A DNA stretch of 17,782 nucleotides from the NCBI GenBank assembly GCA_934646835.1, contig CAKUES010000030.1:1-17782 (forward strand), given 5' to 3'. Both the position numbers and the translations under genes were made by a program. This DNA is from an uncultured Coriobacteriales bacterium (GTDB lineage Bacteria > Actinomycetota > Coriobacteriia > Coriobacteriales > QAMH01). Within the stretch, counting starts at the first letter, position 1, and each line of letters opens with the position of its first letter. Shown one piece after another: positions 13,971-17,782 of the stretch. A model generated the notes under the pieces. It did no database searches and was not told the origin of the DNA. It saw only the letters and a program-made list of their open reading frames with translations.

Positions 13971-13996
13971 GGGGAGGGACAGGGTCCCTCCCCTAC
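13971..13996 (-). repeat. REP-like hairpin, class A, solitary
   Basis: GGGGAGGGAC (13971-13980), loop AGG, GTCCCTCCCC (13984-13993), foot CTAC (13993-13996) followed by GT. The stem is a perfect 10 bp. It lies about 95 bp past the stop of the IscU-like gene. Confidence 0.75.
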
Positions 13997-14091
13997 GTGT
14001 TGTTGCAAGCCACTGGTGTTTACGCGATCAGCGCCACCACGTCTGCAGTGATGCAAGAGCGCCGCAGGCTCATTCCGAATAAAGCGCGCAG

Positions 14092-15894
14092 CTACACGTT
14101 GGCGGGGCGGATGACGGAGGCGTATTCAGCAAGCGAGTTGGCGTACTGCGGGGTCAGGTACTTCGTGGAGAAGAAGTAGACATCGCCGTTGGAGGCCTTG
14201 GTGCACTCGATGTCGGAGTACGCATCGCTAGCCTGGATCTTCTCCCAGGTCTCCTCGATCTTTTCCGCAGACATCCTGAAGGGCGGGTTCTTGAGATTGG
14301 TCGCCAGGTACGGGCGCGGGTAGACGCGGGAATCCTCGCGCACACACTCGGCAAAGGTCACGACAGGGTCGTCCTCGGCTGCTAGGTAGGCCCAATGCGC
14401 ATAGCTGTCAGTCATCACGCGATTATCGTAAAGGTAGGTGTCCTTCAGACCGTTGAGGATGACGATATGCGCGCAGTCAATCTCCTTGCGCTTAGGGGCG
14501 ACAGAGTCATCCTTGACGAGCACCATCTCGCCGTCGAGCATCTCCAAGCGGTAGCCGTCCGGCACGTTGAGGTTGGCCCAAGGATCGTCATCGGCAGCAT
14601 CGGCAGCAGCCTCTGCAGCCTGCGGTGCCTCGGGAACGGCGAGCGCGCCTTCATCCTGCGCCGGCACTGCCTCAGCCACGGGTTCCTCAACCTGCGGCTC
14701 ATCTGCCACCACATCGACCGCCGGCTCCGCAGCCACAGCCTCTTGCCCGGCCTCGTCTGCCTCGATCTGCGCCAAACGCCTGTTGGGAATCTTGGGTGGA
14801 ACACCCACGGCATGCACGGCTGAGCGCACGCTCTCCTTGCGCTCGCGTTCCTCGCGCTCCTCTTGCTCGATCTGCTCCGCATACTCGAGCTTGTAACTCG
14901 CCAAGCGCTCAAGGACGAAGGCAGGGAAATCCGCTGCTTCCATATGATCTGGGGCGATGCCGGCCTTGGCCCAGCGTTGGGGCTTGTAGAGCTTGCTGTT
15001 CTTGTTCGCCTTGCGCACCAAGTCGAAGGCATCGGCAAGAGCGTTGTTCTCTGCCAGCTCGCGACGCGCTTCCTCGGAGTCGAGCACGTCCTCCTCGGCG
15101 TCAGGCGCCTCCTCGACGACAACCCCAGACGCCGCAACGGCCGCAGCCTCCTGCTCAGCAGCAACCTCCGGCTCTGCAACTGCTACCGCTTCTTGCTCGG
15201 CAGCAGCCTCCGCCGCTGGCTCCTCACCGTCTACCTCAGCAGCTCCGACCACACCCGCCGCCGCAGTCGCCATGGCCTCCTTCAGGCGCAGGTCGACGCG
15301 GCTGTCGCGCAGGGAGCAGTGCTCGCACATCAGGCAAGCGACGCCGCTCTCATCGCAGCCAAGGTACTCGTTCATCTTCTCGAGCGACATGCCGCACTTG
15401 TACATCCAATCGCCTACCAGGGCCTTGATGCACTCGGCTGCGAACATGGCAGTGTAGCGGCGACGCGGGGCCAAGCCGCCCACGGCGCGCTCGACATCGT
15501 CTTGCGTGATGCCCAGCGCCTGGCTGAAGGTCTTGCCCTCGATCATCGAGCAAGTCGCGCTCGCACAGCCGACCATCGCCACGCAGCCACGCACCTGGAA
15601 CCCAACTTTGGTGAAGACAGGATCGGACACGGAGTCGTCGACGACGGCGAACATCCTCACCGCAACCTCTCCGCGCTTGGAGCGGCCGACCATCGCCTGC
15701 ACGTTGTAGCCGTCGGGCTTGCCGCCGTTGGTGAAGTTCGCGACGATGGCGAGCAGCTCCTTGGAGTAGCCCTCGATGCCGGCGTCGAGCTCGGTCTGGT
15801 AGACGTCCTCGGTGCGGATGAGCGCTCGATCCTCGGGCTCGTGGTAAACGTCACGACCATCGCCAAGCTCGACGACATCGATATCCATGCTCAT
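14092..15894 (-). CDS. 600-residue protein with divergent IscU/NifU-like domain
   Basis: Residues about 40-162 align with the IscU/NifU N-terminal scaffold fold: RGCVAMVGCASATCSMIEGK (102-121) matches the YGCGSAIASSS..KGK region, and LAPRRRYTAMFAAECIKALV matches LPPVKIHCSILAEDAIKAAI. Of the three IscU cluster cysteines only C104 (IscU Cys63) remains; Cys37 has no counterpart and Cys106 is Thr148. A Cys cluster follows (C167, C180, C187, C190, C193, including CLMCEHC), then Ala/Glu-rich low-complexity linkers (about 206-270 and 380-435). A charged helical region lies between them (273-360), and an unrecognised C-terminal domain covers about 436-600. The ATG has an AGGGGGAAG site. It is divergent from the LuxR-type regulator. 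The role is unknown; a metal or Fe-S related function is inferred only from the domain and Cys cluster. Confidence 0.72.
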   Translation of the reverse strand: MSMDIDVVELGDGRDVYHEPEDRALIRTEDVYQTELDAGIEGYSKELLAIVANFTNGGKPDGYNVQAMVGRSKRGEVAVRMFAVVDDSVSDPVFTKVGFQVRGCVAMVGCASATCSMIEGKTFSQALGITQDDVERAVGGLAPRRRYTAMFAAECIKALVGDWMYKCGMSLEKMNEYLGCDESGVACLMCEHCSLRDSRVDLRLKEAMATAAAGVVGAAEVDGEEPAAEAAAEQEAVAVAEPEVAAEQEAAAVAASGVVVEEAPDAEEDVLDSEEARRELAENNALADAFDLVRKANKNSKLYKPQRWAKAGIAPDHMEAADFPAFVLERLASYKLEYAEQIEQEEREERERKESVRSAVHAVGVPPKIPNRRLAQIEADEAGQEAVAAEPAVDVVADEPQVEEPVAEAVPAQDEGALAVPEAPQAAEAAADAADDDPWANLNVPDGYRLEMLDGEMVLVKDDSVAPKRKEIDCAHIVILNGLKDTYLYDNRVMTDSYAHWAYLAAEDDPVVTFAECVREDSRVYPRPYLATNLKNPPFRMSAEKIEETWEKIQASDAYSDIECTKASNGDVYFFSTKYLTPQYANSLAEYASVIRPANV

Positions 15895-15975
15895 AATACT
15901 TCCCCCTCTTTGTCAGGCAAGGCAACCAGAGGTCACCTGAATCTCCCCTTCAGCGTGCTTTTGTCAGCTCAGAAT

Positions 15976-15994
15976 AAAATCTTGTTACGATTTT
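15976..15994. promoter_or_regulatory. dyad in the divergent promoter region
   Basis: AAAATC (15976-15981), a 7-bp centre and GATTTT (15989-15994) form an inverted repeat in the 193-bp region between the divergent IscU-like and LuxR-type genes. LuxR-type proteins bind dyads of about this size, so autoregulation or shared control is possible. Promoter boxes could not be assigned with confidence in either direction. Confidence 0.35.
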
Positions 15995-16087
15995 GGACGA
16001 TTTAAGGCATTACCCCTACCCTCTTTAAGGGCATAATCAGGGATAGAGACAGACTGCGTGCACCCGCACGCTGATGAGGGGAACACC

Positions 16088-17734
16088 ATGACAGTTAAAG
16101 CGCCTTCCATCATGGAAGGCATCAAACTCATCTGGCCTGCCATGCTCGGCATGGCCTTGGCGCGTGCTGGCCTTATCGTCGCAGGCTACGGCAGCTACCA
16201 CAGCACTGACGAGGGTCTCTTCACCGACGGCGCGATGCTCTTAGCCCTTCTCTTCATGCTGATCCTCTTCGTCATACTCGACTCGAGCAAGGCAAACATC
16301 AGCAAACGCGCAAGACGTGTGCTGTTCTACAGCTGCTTTGCCGTCCAGATGTTCTGCCTTGTCGCGCTCACCCCCGACCGATTCCTCGCATTCCCTGCAT
16401 GGACGCGCATGCCGCTGTGTGCCCTTACCACCTTCGGCGCCTCGGGATGCATGTTCTTCTGGCTCCTCCACATGGCAAGAAGCGGCGGGCTCCTTGCAAC
16501 GCTCTTCGCCTTTGGCAGCCTGATTATCAGCGAGCTAATGATCTTCACCTCCTACGAGCTCGGCCCCAACGGGTACTACGTCGTCGCCATCCTGGTTTTG
16601 GCTCAGCCGCTTCTGCGCGTGGTATGGGACAAGACGCATGACCCCAAGGAGCCTCTGGGAAAAGACCGCAGCCACGAGTTCGTCGGCTTTGCAAGGGACC
16701 TGCTCGCCAACAACAAGCTCCTTTGCATAGCCGGCTTGGGCATCGGGCTGCTGTTCTTCGTCGACGGCCTGCTACGAGGCTACCCCGTGGGCGCGCCAAT
16801 CGCCTTCACCCCGCCCACCCGCCTTGCCAACATGCTCCTCACCATCGCCATATCCCTGGGAATCATCGGTATGGTCGGCACACGAGCCATCAAGCCGATC
16901 AACTCGGCTACCTTCATTATGCTCGAGCTGCTCGCTGCAGCCGCTTTGTTGCTCTATGCCCTCATGCCCAACGCGCTGGAGATCGGCGCCGTCTTCACCA
17001 CCACCCTCAACGCCATGCTCTGCGCTCTCATGTGGTACAGCGCCATCGCCTTCATGACCTTTGGCTGGCGCGACCCCTACTATTACGCGCTCGGCAGCTG
17101 GATCGTCTGCATGGGCAGCCGAGCAATCGCGCGCATGCTCCTCGCCGTACTGGCCCCTACCATCGCCGCCGAGTCCGTAATCAACGCAATCATGGGCGTT
17201 ATCCTGCTCGTGAGCAGCCAAGTTCTGCTCTACGGCTTCTTCTCCGTTGCCAGGGACGCCGCCCTGCAGGCAGCCGAGGAAAGCGATGCCAAGACCGCAG
17301 AGCTCGAACGCGAGATCTGCGAACTGCAAAAGAAGCTCGTCGACGAGGAGCTTGCCGAGCACCCCATCAACTGCGCCGGCCGCAGCGTCTGCAAGCTACC
17401 CGAAGCTACACCCAAGCAAGCCCCTGCAAAGAAGGTTGTATCGGAAAGTGCGTTCTCGCGCCTCATGGGCCTCGACAAGGCCGTGCTCGGCGAGAGCTCG
17501 CCACAGGAAACCATGCGCGTGCGCGCGCAACAGGTAGGCGAGCAGTTCATGCTCTCCGCCCGCGAGGTCGAGGTCCTCTCCTACTACGCCATGGGCTGGA
17601 CTCAAAAGCGCGTCGCCGAGGAGCTCTTCATCCAGCCGGCGACCGTGCACGCGCATATCAAGCGCATCTACGCCAAGACCGATCTGCACTCCCGCCAGGA
17701 GATCTTGGACTTCATGGAGCAGTACTGCGCGTAG
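16088..17734 (+). CDS. membrane-anchored LuxR-type transcriptional regulator
   Basis: The 548-residue protein joins a polytopic sensor to a C-terminal DNA-binding domain. About 12 hydrophobic segments lie between residues 14 and 386. A coiled-coil-like stretch (392-422, AELEREICELQKKL) and a polar linker lead to a LuxR/FixJ-type helix-turn-helix at about 486-545 (LSAREVEVLSYYAMGWTQKRVAEEL, then the recognition helix around ATVHAHIKRIY). No receiver or kinase domain is present, so ligand or membrane-state sensing by the membrane part is inferred. Such one-component membrane LuxR proteins are numerous in Coriobacteriia. The start at 16088 has a GAGGGGAA site; an in-frame ATG at 16058 lies upstream of that site and is disfavoured. 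It is divergent from the IscU-like gene, a plausible target. The last 48 bp of the window hold only a GC-rich CCCC/GGGG inverted repeat cut by the edge. Confidence 0.88.
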   Translation: MTVKAPSIMEGIKLIWPAMLGMALARAGLIVAGYGSYHSTDEGLFTDGAMLLALLFMLILFVILDSSKANISKRARRVLFYSCFAVQMFCLVALTPDRFLAFPAWTRMPLCALTTFGASGCMFFWLLHMARSGGLLATLFAFGSLIISELMIFTSYELGPNGYYVVAILVLAQPLLRVVWDKTHDPKEPLGKDRSHEFVGFARDLLANNKLLCIAGLGIGLLFFVDGLLRGYPVGAPIAFTPPTRLANMLLTIAISLGIIGMVGTRAIKPINSATFIMLELLAAAALLLYALMPNALEIGAVFTTTLNAMLCALMWYSAIAFMTFGWRDPYYYALGSWIVCMGSRAIARMLLAVLAPTIAAESVINAIMGVILLVSSQVLLYGFFSVARDAALQAAEESDAKTAELEREICELQKKLVDEELAEHPINCAGRSVCKLPEATPKQAPAKKVVSESAFSRLMGLDKAVLGESSPQETMRVRAQQVGEQFMLSAREVEVLSYYAMGWTQKRVAEELFIQPATVHAHIKRIYAKTDLHSRQEILDFMEQYCA

Positions 17735-17782
17735 ATTGCCAATCGAAGCAGTGGTGGCTCCCCAAGGGGCGTGGGGGTGGTG

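Larger units (their letters stand above)
13278..14091. other. 814-bp non-coding field of repeats
   Basis: No protein-like reading frame or RNA gene was recognised. The stretch holds, in order, REP-B (13344), REP-A (13428), REP-B (13509), a REP-A remnant (13593), REP-C (13649), an imperfect long inverted repeat (13714-13904) and REP-A (13971). All REP-like hairpins here point the same way (foot on the right). Confidence 0.7.

Noticed and set aside
14625..15428. Pro/Arg/Gln-rich plus-strand frame opposite the IscU-like gene
   Set aside because: Shadow of the Ala/Glu-rich linkers on the other strand; no start signal or domain.

Overview
The window looks like a chromosomal segment of a high-GC anaerobic actinobacterium, most likely of class Coriobacteriia (Collinsella/Olsenella-like). 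This rests on high-GC coding sequence, strong AGGAGG-type ribosome binding sites, a LuxR-type regulator built on a large multi-membrane-span sensor (a class expanded in Coriobacteriia), a compact monofunctional his operon, and a PolA whose proofreading motifs are degenerate. The taxon is an inference; no rRNA or tRNA is present to confirm it.

Layout, left to right. (1) 122-1207, minus strand: a shikimate-kinase-like P-loop enzyme followed by a hydrogenase maturation peptidase (M52 family). (2) 1312-2598, minus: a polytopic membrane protein with an extracytoplasmic tail. (3) 2724-2845: four copies of a 13-bp site in an exactly symmetric arrangement. (4) 2889-4662, minus: a ClC-type chloride channel/transporter and, one base after its stop, a small potassium channel. 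(5) 4704-5228: two 185-bp near-identical repeats, each containing an inverted pair of REP-like hairpins. (6) 5268-8357, minus: the histidine operon hisB-hisH-hisA-hisF-hisI, with a 22-bp palindromic operator candidate upstream (8414-8435). (7) 8493-8622: a third inverted REP pair. (8) 8697-11414, minus: DNA polymerase I. (9) 11643-12539, plus: an acetamidase/formamidase-family protein with a strong terminator. (10) 12732-13277, plus: a single-span membrane protein of unknown function and lower GC. (11) 13278-14091: a non-coding field of REP-like hairpins, a 165-bp tandem unit and a long imperfect inverted repeat. (12) 14092-15894, minus: a 600-residue protein with a divergent IscU/NifU-like domain, a Cys cluster, Ala/Glu-rich linkers and an unrecognised C-terminal domain. 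(13) 16088-17734, plus and divergent from it: the membrane-anchored LuxR-type regulator.

How parts work together. hisB, hisH, hisA and hisF overlap or lie within 2 nt of each other, and hisI follows after 12 nt, so they form one transcription unit for the middle of histidine synthesis; hisG, hisD, hisC and hisE must lie elsewhere. The K+ and Cl- channels form a translationally coupled pair. The IscU-like protein and the LuxR sensor share a divergent promoter region.

The most unusual material is non-coding: three hairpin classes with different stems that all carry the same foot, ACGTAG or a close variant. This matches the hallmark of REP/BIME elements mobilised by RAYT (TnpA-REP) transposases, although no such transposase is in the window. 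The other items to follow up are the four-site dyad and the IscU-like fusion protein.
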